A program made the position numbers and the translations under genes. This document shows, piece by piece, positions 17,488 through 29,495 of a DNA stretch of 64,000 nt (position 1 is its first letter; the number at the start of each line of letters is the position of its first letter). Source of the DNA: Arthrobacter sp. DNA4 (GTDB lineage: Bacteria; Actinomycetota; Actinomycetes; Actinomycetales; Micrococcaceae); contig NZ_CP101466.1 in assembly GCF_024362385.1 (NCBI RefSeq), positions 3,100,001 through 3,164,000 of the forward strand, read 5' to 3'. The notes under the pieces were generated by a model. That model was not told where the DNA came from. It saw only the letters and a program-made list of their open reading frames with translations, and ran no database searches.

Positions 17488-18360
17488 GTGGCACCTCTGT
17501 CTGTGGCGCGTAGGCGCGGCCTGCGCCGCCTGGCGGTGCTGCTCCTCACCCTGGCACTGGCAGCGGGAGGCATTTACACGGCGGTGTACTTCGTGCAGCG
17601 TTCCGAGACCCTCGTCTCGGAACGCTGCACAGCCACGGCCGGCAGCCGGACCGGGGAACTGGCGCCGGACCAGGCGGCCAACGCAGCCCTGATCACCGCC
17701 GCGGCCGTCCGGCGGGGCCTCCCTCCGCGTGCCGCCACCATTGCCCTGGCCACTGCCATGCAGGAGTCCAAGCTGCGCAACATCGGCCACGGCGACCAGG
17801 CCGGCCCTGACTCGCGGGGGCTCTTCCAGCAGCGGCCGTCCCAGGGCTGGGGCACCGAGGCCCAGATCATGGACCCGTACTACGCCGTCAATGCCTTCTA
17901 TGACGCCCTGGTGAAGATCCCCGGGTACGAGACGCTGGACATCACTGACGCGGCCCAGCAGGTCCAGCGTTCCGCCTACCCCAAGGCCTACGCCCAGCAT
18001 GAGGAGATGGGCCGGGCCTTCGCTTCCGGGCTGACCGGACAGACCCCCGCGGGTGTCCAGTGCACGCTGCGTTCCCCGACGGCGGGCGGGAATTCAACAA
18101 CAGTGGTGACGGAACTGGACCAGGCTTACGGCGGCGTGGATTCGCAGGTGGACGGCGCCACCCTGGTGGTGGACGCGGACGGGGCACTGGCGTGGTCGGT
18201 GGCGCAGTGGGCGGTTGCGAATGCCAAGAACCTGGCGGTGACCAAGGTGGAAGTTGCCGGCCGCAGCTGGGACCGGCCGGGCGGGGACGGATGGCAGGCG
18301 TCGGGGGCCGCTGCCGGGCAGGTGCGCATCACCGTACGGCAGGACGACGGCGGCACGTGA
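17488..18360 (+). CDS. Membrane-anchored lysozyme-like (transglycosylase-fold) protein
   Basis: 290 residues from GTG 17488, starting 7 bases after the restored dapD stop, so probably in the same transcript. A basic N-terminus (ARRRGLRRL) and one membrane helix (LAVLLLTLALAAGGIYTAVYF) put the rest outside. Residues about 80-130 (RAATIALATAMQESKLRNIG, GPDSRGLFQQRPSQGWGT) look like an SLT/lysozyme-like fold with the candidate catalytic Glu in the MQESKL segment. Homologues are sometimes mislabelled heavy-metal transporter. Peptidoglycan cleavage is inferred only. A perfect 17-bp inverted repeat lies inside the coding sequence just after the membrane helix. Confidence 0.75.
   Translation: MAPLSVARRRGLRRLAVLLLTLALAAGGIYTAVYFVQRSETLVSERCTATAGSRTGELAPDQAANAALITAAAVRRGLPPRAATIALATAMQESKLRNIGHGDQAGPDSRGLFQQRPSQGWGTEAQIMDPYYAVNAFYDALVKIPGYETLDITDAAQQVQRSAYPKAYAQHEEMGRAFASGLTGQTPAGVQCTLRSPTAGGNSTTVVTELDQAYGGVDSQVDGATLVVDADGALAWSVAQWAVANAKNLAVTKVEVAGRSWDRPGGDGWQASGAAAGQVRITVRQDDGGT
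17593..17630 (+). repeat. Perfect 17-bp intragenic inverted repeat (hairpin)
   Basis: Arm GTGCAGCGTTCCGAGAC at 17593-17609 pairs perfectly with 17614-17630 across the loop CCTC, inside the 17488-18360 coding region. It encodes VQRSETLVSERCT. No T run follows. Confidence 0.85.
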
Positions 18361-18388
18361 CGTCCCGCCGTCGTCCTCCCTGCAGGGG

Positions 18389-19000
18389 CTAGACCAGGAT
18401 TTCCAGCACCGGCTGGACGTAGCTGCGGAGCAGCTCAGGCTGGCCCATCAGCTCCTGGCTCATGATGATCTTGTCCGGTTCCAGGTACCAGGCCCGTTGC
18501 TCGTCCAGCGGCAACTCAATGATGGTCAGCGTGAAGTCCCGCGAGTCCCGCCCCACCTCCATCAGCCGGTCATCCACCATGTCCCCGAGCAGCTGGTCCG
18601 TTCCGCTGGCCACGCGCTGGGCTTCGAGTTCGGCGTATTCGCTCCGGCGTTCCCTGGCCCAGGTGAGGGCAGACCCGAAATGGGCCTGCAGGAGCCGTTG
18701 GAGCGCCGGCGAGTTGCCGAACGCTTCGAAATCGGGCGGGGACAGTTCCGGGGAGGTGTGGGGGTGCGCCTTGAGCAGCTGCTCCCACCAGGCCTCCCAC
18801 TCGGTCTTCAGTGCGCTGAGGCCGCCAACATCCGCGGTCAGGTGCTTATGGTCCGCCGAACGGACTTTGGGTGATGCATGGGACAGCATGGGACGGCCCA
18901 CGCCGTTCAGGCCGGCGGCGTCCCGGACGTAAAGAGCAATCATCATCGGCCCGGATGTGTCGGTGGTGATCTGCCACCCGGAACCGCTTGCGTGCTGCAT
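18389..19000 (-). CDS. Conserved hypothetical protein
   Basis: 203 residues, soluble, no signal peptide or membrane helix. It starts MQHASGSGWQITTDTSGPMM with a good Shine-Dalgarno (GGAAAGGA) before ATG 19000. The middle is mildly acidic and rich in aromatic residues (LKTEWEAWWEQLLKAHPHTS); the end reads WYLEPDKIIMSQELMGQPEL. I recognise no domain or catalytic motif. It is convergent with the lysozyme-like gene and in the same direction as the following TetR gene; no functional hint comes from context. Confidence 0.75.
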   Translation of the reverse strand: MQHASGSGWQITTDTSGPMMIALYVRDAAGLNGVGRPMLSHASPKVRSADHKHLTADVGGLSALKTEWEAWWEQLLKAHPHTSPELSPPDFEAFGNSPALQRLLQAHFGSALTWARERRSEYAELEAQRVASGTDQLLGDMVDDRLMEVGRDSRDFTLTIIELPLDEQRAWYLEPDKIIMSQELMGQPELLRSYVQPVLEILV

Positions 19001-19114
19001 CCAAAGTCCTTTCCTGGCCTACCGGTGCCGGGCGTCGTGATCGGTCCGGCCTACCCGGCTATCAGTCTATTCCCGCAACCAGTCCGCGGAAGTGCAGGAC
19101 AGCCTTTTGATCCC

Positions 19115-19719
19115 TTAGCGTGCGATCCCGTCAAGGTGCCGCTCAAGCACGTCCCGGCACATCTGCGCCGTCATCCAGCCCGGCTGGAGCAAGGCGTGCA
19201 TACAAAGTCCGTCCAGCGTGGCCAGGAGCCGTTCGGCCTCCACCACCAGGTTCTCCTGCGGTTCATCGTCCGGCAGCAGGGTTGCGACGAGTGCGCCCAC
19301 GATGGCCGCGATTTCACGGTGGCTTCGGTCCGACTCCGCGGCAAGGAACGGCCGGATGCGGGCGGCGTTCTTGAACGCCAGCCACGCACATGCCTCCACT
19401 GCTGTTTCCTCGTCCAGGGGAAGCATGCCGCCCAGAAGGGTTAAAACAGCCCCCCGCTGTTCGGGACTGGCTGCGGCAGCATCAAGGACGGCGGGCAGCA
19501 GGGCTTCCAGCTCACCCGGTCCACCACCGTGCCGAACGTAAACGCCAGAAGCTCCTCGCTGCCCTGGAAGTAGTGCCGGACCGAGCCGACCGCCAGTCCT
19601 GCTTCGTCCGCAACTTCCCGAAGCGAGGCACGCTCGAGACCGTCCACGGCAATGATGCGGAGAACCGCCTGGACCACATCCTGCCGCCGGGCATCGGCGT
19701 CTACAATTTTGGGCACCAT
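19115..19719 (-). pseudogene. TetR-family transcriptional regulator, frameshifted
   Basis: The N-terminal half, from ATG 19719 (MVPKIVDADARRQ), is a TetR DNA-binding domain (AVLRIIAVDGLERASLREVA, DEAGLAVGSVRHYFQGSEEL). After FGTVVDR the frame runs into an unrelated sequence and stops at 19441, while the frame one base away continues GELEALLPAVLDAAAASPEQ through a BetI-like C-terminal domain to the stop at 19115. Restoring one G in the GGG run (plus-strand CCC at 19515-19517) joins them; the length 605 is 3n+2. A dyad overlapping the promoter side could be its own operator. Target genes are unknown. Confidence 0.82.
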
Positions 19720-19729
19720 TCTTATTAGC

Positions 19730-19739
19730 ACACTTGTGT
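19730..19739. promoter_or_regulatory. Short dyad ACACTTGTGT upstream of tetR (possible operator)
   Basis: A perfect 10-bp palindrome lies 11 bases upstream of the tetR start, in the 98-base divergent gap to galE. TetR regulators commonly autoregulate through such dyads; the arms are short, so this is tentative. Confidence 0.3.
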
Positions 19740-19805
19740 TTACTCTGCCTTTTCACAGACCGCCCGCCATCCGGGACACGGCGGCGGGCAACGCTGCACG
19801 TGGGA

Positions 19806-19811
19806 TAGCGT
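19806..19811 (+). promoter_or_regulatory. -10 element (TAGCGT) of probable leaderless galE transcript
   Basis: TAGCGT is followed by TGAGGC and then ATG 19818 (6-base gap). Confidence 0.5.
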
Positions 19812-19817
19812 TGAGGC

Positions 19818-20831
19818 ATGAAAATCTTGGTCACAGGGGGCACCGGCTACATCGGTTCCCACACTGTTCTTTCCCTGCAGGAAGCTTACCACGACGTGGT
19901 CGTCATCGACAACCTGGTCAACTCCAGCGAGGAGTCGCTGCGCCGCGTAGCCGAACTCAGCGGCAAGACCGCGGAGTTCCACAACGTGGACCTGGTGGAC
20001 GAGGCCGCCGTCGAGAAGGTGTTCGCCGGAAACGGCATCGAGGCCGTCATTCATTTCGCAGGCCTCAAAGCGGTGGGTGAATCAGTGCAGGAGCCGCTGA
20101 AGTACTACTACAACAACCTGGTGGGGACGCTTAACCTGGTCCGCGTCATGGACAGGCATGACGTCCGGTCAATCGTCTTCAGCTCCTCGGCCACCGTCTA
20201 CGGTGAACACAACCCCATCCCGTACGTGGAAAAAATGGAGATCGGCGCGAACAACCCGTACGGGCGCACCAAGGAACAGATCGAGGACATCCTCTCCGAC
20301 CTCGGCGCCGCCGACTCACGCTGGCACATAGCACTGCTGCGCTACTTCAACCCGGTGGGCGCACACCCCTCGGGACGCATCGGCGAAGACCCGCAGGGCA
20401 TCCCGAACAACCTCGTCCCGTTCATTGCCCAGGTGGCGGTGGGACGCCGTGAGAAGCTCATGGTCTTCGGCGGCGACTACGACACCCCGGACGGCACCTG
20501 CCTGCGCGACTACATCCACGTGGTGGACCTGGCCGAAGGACACATGGCCGCACTGAACCACATCGCGGACCGCACCGGCGTCTTCCGCTGGAACCTCGGT
20601 TCCGGCAAGGGCTCCTCTGTCCTGGAAGTCCTTCGCTCCTTTGAGAAGGCAGTGGGCCAGCCCATCCCCTACGAGATCACCGGCCGCCGCGCGGGAGACC
20701 TCCCGGCTTTCTGGGCCGATGCCACCTCGGCCCTGGCAGACCTGAGCTGGTCCACCACCAAGACCGTGGACCAGATGTGCGAGGACCACTGGCGCTGGCA
20801 GAAGAACAACCCCCAGGGCTACGCCTCCTGA
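19818..20831 (+). CDS. galE: UDP-glucose 4-epimerase
   Basis: 337 residues, the normal length. It interconverts UDP-glucose and UDP-galactose using bound NAD. The N-terminal GGTGYIGSH Rossmann motif (about 6-14), the catalytic Ser of FSSSATVYG and the YGRTK catalytic Tyr-Lys pair (about residue 147-151) are present, as is the RYFNPVGAHPSG substrate region. It stands alone between the divergent tetR and the convergent gltA. The downstream hairpin at 20860-20891 closes it. Confidence 0.94.
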   Translation: MKILVTGGTGYIGSHTVLSLQEAYHDVVVIDNLVNSSEESLRRVAELSGKTAEFHNVDLVDEAAVEKVFAGNGIEAVIHFAGLKAVGESVQEPLKYYYNNLVGTLNLVRVMDRHDVRSIVFSSSATVYGEHNPIPYVEKMEIGANNPYGRTKEQIEDILSDLGAADSRWHIALLRYFNPVGAHPSGRIGEDPQGIPNNLVPFIAQVAVGRREKLMVFGGDYDTPDGTCLRDYIHVVDLAEGHMAALNHIADRTGVFRWNLGSGKGSSVLEVLRSFEKAVGQPIPYEITGRRAGDLPAFWADATSALADLSWSTTKTVDQMCEDHWRWQKNNPQGYAS

Positions 20832-20859
20832 CCCTTCCCTCCCCGTCGATTGCTGGGTA

Positions 20860-20891
20860 ACTGCCCTTTTGAGCCCCCCAAAAGGGCAGTG
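20860..20891 (+). terminator. Terminator of galE
   Basis: Stem ACTGCCCTTTT (20860-20870) pairs with AAAAGGGCAGT (20881-20891) around a 10-base loop. Confidence 0.75.
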
Positions 20892-20972
20892 GGCCCACGC
20901 CGGCAGGGTTCCCTGGCCGAGCTTGCGAGGTTAGGGTGCCGGTGGGGAGCAATGGATGGTGATTAAAGCGAA

Positions 20973-21005
20973 ACGGCCGCCCACCTGTGGAAGGTGGGCG
21001 GCCGT
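20973..21005 (-). terminator. Terminator of gltA
   Basis: A perfect 14-bp stem (20973-20986 with 20992-21005, loop of 5) is followed on the minus strand by TTCGCTTT. It lies 39 bases after the gltA stop. Confidence 0.88.
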
Positions 21006-21043
21006 CGTCGTCAGTGCTGTTGCTGTTCCTGACAGGCGGGGAA

Positions 21044-22330
21044 TCAGCGGGCGGGGTAGTCGCGCTCCGGCTCGCCGATGTACAGCTGGCGCGGGCGGCC
21101 GATCTTGGTGTTCGGGTCGCTGATCATTTCGCGCCACTGGGCAATCCAGCCCGGCAGGCGGCCGATGGCAAACAGGACGGTGAACATCTTCTCGGGGAAG
21201 CCCATGGCCTTGTAGATCAGGCCGGTGTAGAAGTCCACGTTCGGGTAGAGCTTGCGCTGGATGAAGTAGTCATCGCTGAGCGCCTTCTCTTCCAGGCGCA
21301 TGGCGATGTCGAGCAGTTCGTCGTTGCCGCCGAGCTTGCTCAGGATCTCGTGGGCCGTGGCCTTGACGATCTTGGCGCGCGGATCGTAGTTCTTGTAGAC
21401 GCGGTGTCCGAAGCCCATGAGGCGGACGCCGTCTTCCTTGTTCTTGACCTTCTCCATGTAGTCCTCGGGCTTGAGGCCCTCGGCCTGGATCTGGCGGAGC
21501 ATCTTCAGCACGGCCTCGTTGGCTCCGCCGTGGGCAGGGCCGAAGAGGGCATTGATGCTTACCGAAACGGAGGCGAAGAGGTTGGCGTTGGAGGAGCCCA
21601 CCAGGCGCACGGTGGAGGTGGAGCAGTTCTGCTCGTGGTCCGCGTGCAGGATGAGGAGCAGGTCCAGGGCCTTGACGATGACCGGGTCCAGCTCGTACTG
21701 CTCGGCGGGGAGGCCGAAGCTGAGGCGCAGGAAGTTCTCCACCAGGTTCATGGAGTTGTCCGGGTACAGCATGGGCTGGCCGATGGACTTCTTGTGCGCA
21801 TAGGCGGCAATAACCGGCAGCTTTGCCATCAGGCGGATGGTGGAAACCTCCACCTGCTCGGCGTTGAACGGGTCCAGCGAGTCCTGGTAGAAGGTGGACA
21901 GCGCGGACACGGCCGAGGACAACACCGGCATGGGGTGTGCGTCGCGGGGGAAGCCGCCGAAGAAGCCCTTGAGCTCTTCGTGCAGCAGGGTGTGGCGCCG
22001 GATCTTCTGGTCGAACTCGTCCAGTTCCGTGGGCGTGGGCAGGTTCCCGTAGATCAGCAGGTAGGACACCTCGAGAAAGCTGGAGTGCTGCGCCAACTGC
22101 TCGATGGGGTATCCGCGGTAGCGCAGGATGCCCGCATCGCCATCGATGTAGGTGATGGCGGAGGTGGTTGCTGCGGTGTTCATGAAGCCGGGGTCAAAGG
22201 TCACGGCACCGGTCTGCTTGAGCAGCTTGGAGACGTCGTAACCTTCGTTCCCTTCAACAACCTGGATGCGCGGGAGCTTCAGCTCGCCACCTGCGTGGAG
22301 CAGGGTCGCAGCATTGTTGGTCTCAGTCAT
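21044..22330 (-). CDS. gltA: Citrate synthase (type II, hexameric class)
   Basis: 428 residues from ATG 22330, which has a Shine-Dalgarno (GAAGGGGA). It condenses oxaloacetate and acetyl-CoA. Catalytic residues are visible: His in HADHEQNCSTST, His in LMGFGHRVYKNYDPRA and Asp in LYPNVDFYTGLIY. The length and the N-terminal beta domain (LKLPRIQVVEGNEGYDVS) fit the larger bacterial type regulated by NADH rather than the short archaeal-like type. It is monocistronic; the 240-base upstream gap to dapC contains several candidate promoter hexamers, none decisive. Confidence 0.95.
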   Translation of the reverse strand: MTETNNAATLLHAGGELKLPRIQVVEGNEGYDVSKLLKQTGAVTFDPGFMNTAATTSAITYIDGDAGILRYRGYPIEQLAQHSSFLEVSYLLIYGNLPTPTELDEFDQKIRRHTLLHEELKGFFGGFPRDAHPMPVLSSAVSALSTFYQDSLDPFNAEQVEVSTIRLMAKLPVIAAYAHKKSIGQPMLYPDNSMNLVENFLRLSFGLPAEQYELDPVIVKALDLLLILHADHEQNCSTSTVRLVGSSNANLFASVSVSINALFGPAHGGANEAVLKMLRQIQAEGLKPEDYMEKVKNKEDGVRLMGFGHRVYKNYDPRAKIVKATAHEILSKLGGNDELLDIAMRLEEKALSDDYFIQRKLYPNVDFYTGLIYKAMGFPEKMFTVLFAIGRLPGWIAQWREMISDPNTKIGRPRQLYIGEPERDYPAR

Positions 22331-22570
22331 GGAGTCCCCTTCATGAGGCGTCTTCGGCCTCTGTCGAAAGCTTGATCCAACATCAGGTGAGCCGCGCACT
22401 TGAGCCTGAGAAGACAGGTTCCAACACCCGGGCTGCCTTCTTGTAGAAAGCCACCATTGATCGTCAACTTAAAAAGTACCGCTCCTTGGCGGGTGTCACT
22501 AATCCGCGAGCTTCCCATCCAGCCTAAAATGCGCCGGATGTGGGGCGAGTCACACGAATATTACGTGTCC

Positions 22571-23717
22571 CTAGGAGCCGGACCCGGCCAGCCGTGCAAC
22601 GGCTGCATCGATCCGCTCGTCGGATCCGGTCAAGGCCACGCGGACATAGCCGTTGCCCGCGTCTCCATAGAAGACACCCGGCCCCACCACGATGCCGCGT
22701 TCAGCCAGGCGGTCCACCGTGGCCCACGTGTCCTCGCCTGCAGTCGACCACAGGTACAGGCCGGCGTCGGACTCCTTGATCTCCAGGCCGAAGTCCAGCA
22801 GCGCGGGCACCAGGCGTTCACGCCCGGTACAGGTCCTTCTGGGCCTCGACGTGGGTGTCATCCCCCAGCGCCACCCGCATGGCCTCCTGGACCGGGTAGG
22901 GAACGATCATGCCTGCATGCTTGCGGCTGTTGACCAGGTTGGGCATCAGGTCCGGATCACCGGCAACGAAGGCTGCGCGGTAGCCGGTCAGGTTGGACTG
23001 CTTGCTCAGCGAGTACACGGCGAGCAGGCCCTGGTGCGAGCCGCCGGCCACGTGCGGATCGAGGATGCTGGGGACGCGCTGGCCGCCGCGCTGGACGTCC
23101 CAGTCGCCCCAGCCAAGCTCTGCGTAGCATTCGTCCGATGCCACCACAGCGCCGATTTCACGGGCCTGGACCACCAGCGCCTTCAGTGACTCCGCGTCGC
23201 GGACACTGCCCGTGGGGTTGCCCGGGGAATTGACCCAAATGAGGCGCACGCGTGCGCGCGTTGCGTCGTCAAGCTCGTCCAGGTTGTCCGTGGCCACCGA
23301 GGTGACCCCAGCAAGGGTGGCGCCGATATCGTACGTGGGGTAAGCCACCTTAGGCCGTACGACGACGTCTCCGGGCTTGAGGCCCAGCAGCAGCGGCAGC
23401 CACGCAACGAGTTCCTTGGACCCCACAGTCGGCATGATGTTGCGGGGGTCGAGGCCTGCCACTCCGCGCCGGCGTTCGAACCAGCCCGAGATGGCTTCCC
23501 GAAGCGCGGGAGTGCCGTGAACGGTGGGATATCCGGGGGCATTGGCGGCCGCCTTCAGGGCGTCCTGGACCAGCTGCGGTGTGGGATCCACGGGCGTGCC
23601 AATGGAGAGGTTAACTGCCCCGCCCGGGTGTTCCGAGGCCTTGGCCATGTAGGGGGCCATGGCCTCCCACGGGTAGTCGGGCAGGTTCAGGCCAAACGAA
23701 TTCACTGCTGCGGTCAC
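22571..23717 (-). pseudogene. dapC: N-succinyl-LL-diaminopimelate aminotransferase, frameshifted in the C-terminal third
   Basis: The first 299 residues (GTG/ATG region at 23717 to 22818) are a PLP-dependent class I aminotransferase with the NSPGNPTGSV motif, the DECYAEL Asp and the PLP-Lys in YSLSKQSNLTGYRAAF. At AQKDLYRA the frame hits TGA at 22818. The frame one base away continues RERLVPALLDFGLEIKESDA and ends at 22571 with VRVALTGSDERIDAAVARLA, the expected C-terminal domain. Removing one G from the GGG at 22823-22825 restores KDLYRRERLV; total length 1147 is 3n+1. It follows fdxA by 14 bases, a conserved actinobacterial pair. Since the enzyme serves lysine and cell-wall precursor synthesis, loss would need backup by another aminotransferase. 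Confidence 0.85.
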
Positions 23718-23731
23718 GTTTCCCGTCCGCG

Positions 23732-24058
23732 TCAGTGGTCTTGGTTCTGCGGCGGCAGGGCGGCGATCATCGGGTGGTCCTTGCCCGTGTTGCCGATCTT
23801 GGCCGCGCCACCAGGAGACCCAAGGTCATCGAAGAATTCGACGTTGGCCTTGTAGTAGTCGGCCCATTCCTCCGGGGTGTCATCCTCGTAGTAAATGGCC
23901 TCCACCGGGCACACCGGCTCGCAGGCGCCGCAGTCGACGCACTCGTCCGGATGGATGTACAGCGAACGCTCGCCTTCATAGATGCAATCGACCGGGCATT
24001 CCTCAATGCATGCCTTGTCCTTAACATCCACACACGGCTGCGCGATTACGTACGTCAC
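23732..24058 (-). CDS. fdxA: Seven-iron ferredoxin (3Fe-4S/4Fe-4S)
   Basis: 108 residues from GTG 24058 (VTYVIAQPCVDV), with a Shine-Dalgarno (GGAGAGG) upstream. The cluster ligands are CVDVKDKACIEECPVDCIYEG (3Fe-4S plus one shared Cys) and CVDCGACEPVCPVEAIYYE (4Fe-4S), as in mycobacterial FdxA/FdxC. It carries electrons in the cytosol; the partner is not evident. Co-oriented with dapC at 14 bases, the same pairing as Rv1177/Rv1178 in M. tuberculosis. Confidence 0.94.
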   Translation of the reverse strand: MTYVIAQPCVDVKDKACIEECPVDCIYEGERSLYIHPDECVDCGACEPVCPVEAIYYEDDTPEEWADYYKANVEFFDDLGSPGGAAKIGNTGKDHPMIAALPPQNQDH

Positions 24059-24183
24059 GTCCCTGGCCTCTCCACGTTGGGTTCCGGCTTCCCCGCCGGC
24101 TCTAGCATCCGGCAGCACGGCCGGACTATTGACATCTGAGCCTATTATCTCCCAGCCCGTTCCCGCGAACCTAGCCGGCGGCC

Positions 24184-24189
24184 TAGTAT
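24184..24189 (+). promoter_or_regulatory. -10 element (TAGTAT) of a probable leaderless transcript
   Basis: TAGTAT, GAACTG, then GTG 24196. There is no Shine-Dalgarno, and the hexamer sits very close to the -10 consensus TATAAT. Confidence 0.55.
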
Positions 24190-24195
24190 GAACTG

Positions 24196-24435
24196 GTGAG
24201 TCTGCCAGCGCCTGCCCCTGCCCGCTTCCTGGCCGCGGCTGAGCCCGGAACCCGGGTGGTGGTGCGCTACCGGATTGAAGGTGGCCTCACGGATGCCCTG
24301 GGCCACCTGCTGACGTGCGACGCCGGTTCCTGCACCGTCCGCACCCGCCAGGCCGACGTCGTCATTCCCCTTGAGCTTGTGGTGGCCGCGAAGGAAGTGC
24401 CGCCCGCTCCCCCGCGCCGCGCCGCTGCGCACTGA
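24196..24435 (+). CDS. Small SH3-like protein (resembles N-terminal domain of Rv0428c-type acetyltransferases)
   Basis: 79 residues: SLPAPAPARFLAAAEPGTRV followed by VRYRIEGGLTDALGHLLTC and QADVVIPLELVVAAKEVPP. The pattern of a basic beta strand with TDALGHL and a final IPLxxVVAAKxVPP resembles the SH3-like N-terminal domain found on some actinobacterial GNAT proteins; here it stands alone without the acetyltransferase domain. Function unknown. It is divergent from fdxA (137 bases between starts). Confidence 0.72.
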   Translation: MSLPAPAPARFLAAAEPGTRVVVRYRIEGGLTDALGHLLTCDAGSCTVRTRQADVVIPLELVVAAKEVPPAPPRRAAAH

Positions 24436-24508
24436 CAGCGCCGCTCGTTGCCCACGGGCTCTCCCTGCCTAACGAACCCACGGTTTCCTGCCCAATCGCG
24501 AGCTTAAA

Positions 24509-24546
24509 CGCAGAACGCCACCGGCAAATGCCGGTGGCGTTCTGCG
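24509..24546 (-). terminator. Terminator of typA
   Basis: A perfect 18-bp stem (24509-24526 with 24529-24546, loop AA), followed on the minus strand by TTTAAGC, lies 15 bases after the typA stop and also faces the small SH3-like gene. Confidence 0.9.
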
Positions 24547-24560
24547 GACCTGCGGAGTTA

Positions 24561-26489
<1,929 letters not shown>

Positions 26490-26761
26490 GCGTAAAGGCT
26501 CGATTCAGTGGAGTCAGCTGTTGTATCGCGACATTTCCAACTGGAACGCACGACGGACAAGGCCCTTGGCACAGGGCGCCTTCCTTTATTCTAGCCGCTG
26601 AGTTATTTGTTGGCCTAAATTCCGGCCGGGTCGACGGCCCCTGGAGGTGCGGCGATCAGGGACCGCCGGTACACGGTGTGACCAAGTTCACTACCGCTTC
26701 CGTGTGCATGGCATGATGTCTGTGACACAGAGCCCATCCTTTGAGCACGCCGGAGACAACG

Positions 26762-27655
26762 ATGCCCCCTGCCAAGGCCAGCACCATGCGCGGTGCGGCG
26801 TGGGCTGTGGCCGCAGTGGTCGCCGGGCTCGTGGCCGTCGCGGGATCCGGTGGCGACGGACTTTCCGCTGGTTCGGCCGTCAGCAGCCTGTCGCGGGCAG
26901 CCACAGGCCAGGCGGCCAACAGCCAGGTGGCAGCCGTGAAGCCGGGCGCCCCGAAGGTGTCGGTGGCAGCCACTGCCCACGTCCTGAATACGGGCAATGG
27001 CCGCCTGGAAGCAGTTGTTCCCGATGTGGGCAGAACGGTCCTGCTGATTGGGGATTCGCAGTCGGAACCCGTAGACGGCTGGCCCCGCCTGGGCCTGGCC
27101 GCTGCCGGGTACAACGTATACTTCTGCGGCCGCGGCGGCACCGGCTACGTCGCGGCGAACGGCGCTACCGGTAATTACGTGGACGCCCTGCAGCGCGGGG
27201 ACTGGTTGCTTCCTTCCGGGACTCCCGCCCTCCTTGTGGTCGAGGGTGGCGGCAACGACGCCGCCGGAGGAGCAAGCAACGCGCAGATCTCGCGGAACGC
27301 CGAGCGGCTGATCGCTGAGCTGCGGAGCCGCTATCCCGGCACACGGCTGGCAATGATCGGCACCCTGGCCCGGGGAGCGAACGACGGCGGCGGGCGGCGG
27401 AGCGAGGTGGACGCTTTGCTCGGTGCCGTGGCGGCAGCAAATGGAGTGCCCTTTGTCTCCACCGGAGATTGGCTCACCAGGTATGGACTGGCAAAGTACC
27501 TCGCTGATGCGGTGCATATGAACCCCGAAGGCCGCACGGCCCTGGGCGGGATTCTTGAGCGCAGGCTGCGGGAACTCGGACTGGACCGGAAACCCGCAGC
27601 GGAGCAGGGCGCCCTCGCTGCCGTGCCTGCAAGCGGGAGCACCTTCCAGGACTGA
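26762..27655 (+). CDS. Secreted SGNH/GDSL-type hydrolase
   Basis: 297 residues from ATG 26762, chosen because GGAGAC sits 5 bases upstream; an in-frame TTG at 26741 is less likely. An N-terminal membrane or signal segment (GAAWAVAAVVAGLVAVAGSG) precedes a low-complexity stretch. The hydrolase core shows block I with the nucleophile Ser in LLIGDSQSEP (about residue 100), a Gly in the GRGGTGYV oxyanion block, Asn in VEGGGNDAAG and the Asp-His dyad in YLADAVHMNPEGR near the C-terminus. Likely an extracellular esterase or acetylhydrolase; the substrate is unknown. Divergent from typA. Confidence 0.85.
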   Translation: MPPAKASTMRGAAWAVAAVVAGLVAVAGSGGDGLSAGSAVSSLSRAATGQAANSQVAAVKPGAPKVSVAATAHVLNTGNGRLEAVVPDVGRTVLLIGDSQSEPVDGWPRLGLAAAGYNVYFCGRGGTGYVAANGATGNYVDALQRGDWLLPSGTPALLVVEGGGNDAAGGASNAQISRNAERLIAELRSRYPGTRLAMIGTLARGANDGGGRRSEVDALLGAVAAANGVPFVSTGDWLTRYGLAKYLADAVHMNPEGRTALGGILERRLRELGLDRKPAAEQGALAAVPASGSTFQD

Positions 27656-27720
27656 CAGCCGAACCGGGCTGTTACCGCCCGTCCAAACAGTCTCGCCGGT
27701 TAATCGAACCGGCCAATTAA

Positions 27721-27760
27721 ACGGATGGAGCCGGGCCCCAAAGGTCCCGGCTCCAGCCGT
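27721..27760. terminator. Bidirectional terminator between SGNH gene and oligopeptide ABC operon
   Basis: Stem TGGAGCCGGG (27726-27735) pairs with CCCGGCTCCA (27746-27755); ACGG/CCGT at 27721-27724 and 27757-27760 extends it after one mismatch. It lies in the convergent gap. Confidence 0.8.
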
Positions 27761-27777
27761 TCAAGGAAAACGTCCCG

Positions 27778-29484
<1,707 letters not shown>

Positions 29485-29495
29485 CTCTTTTTCTC

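Noticed and set aside
20987..22375. A 462-codon plus-strand frame opposite gltA
   Set aside because: Citrate synthase on the minus strand has all catalytic residues; the plus frame has no recognisable feature.
22331..22570. TTGACG/TACAAG promoter-like pair upstream of gltA
   Set aside because: The -10 candidate matches poorly and the spacer is 16; not strong enough to annotate.
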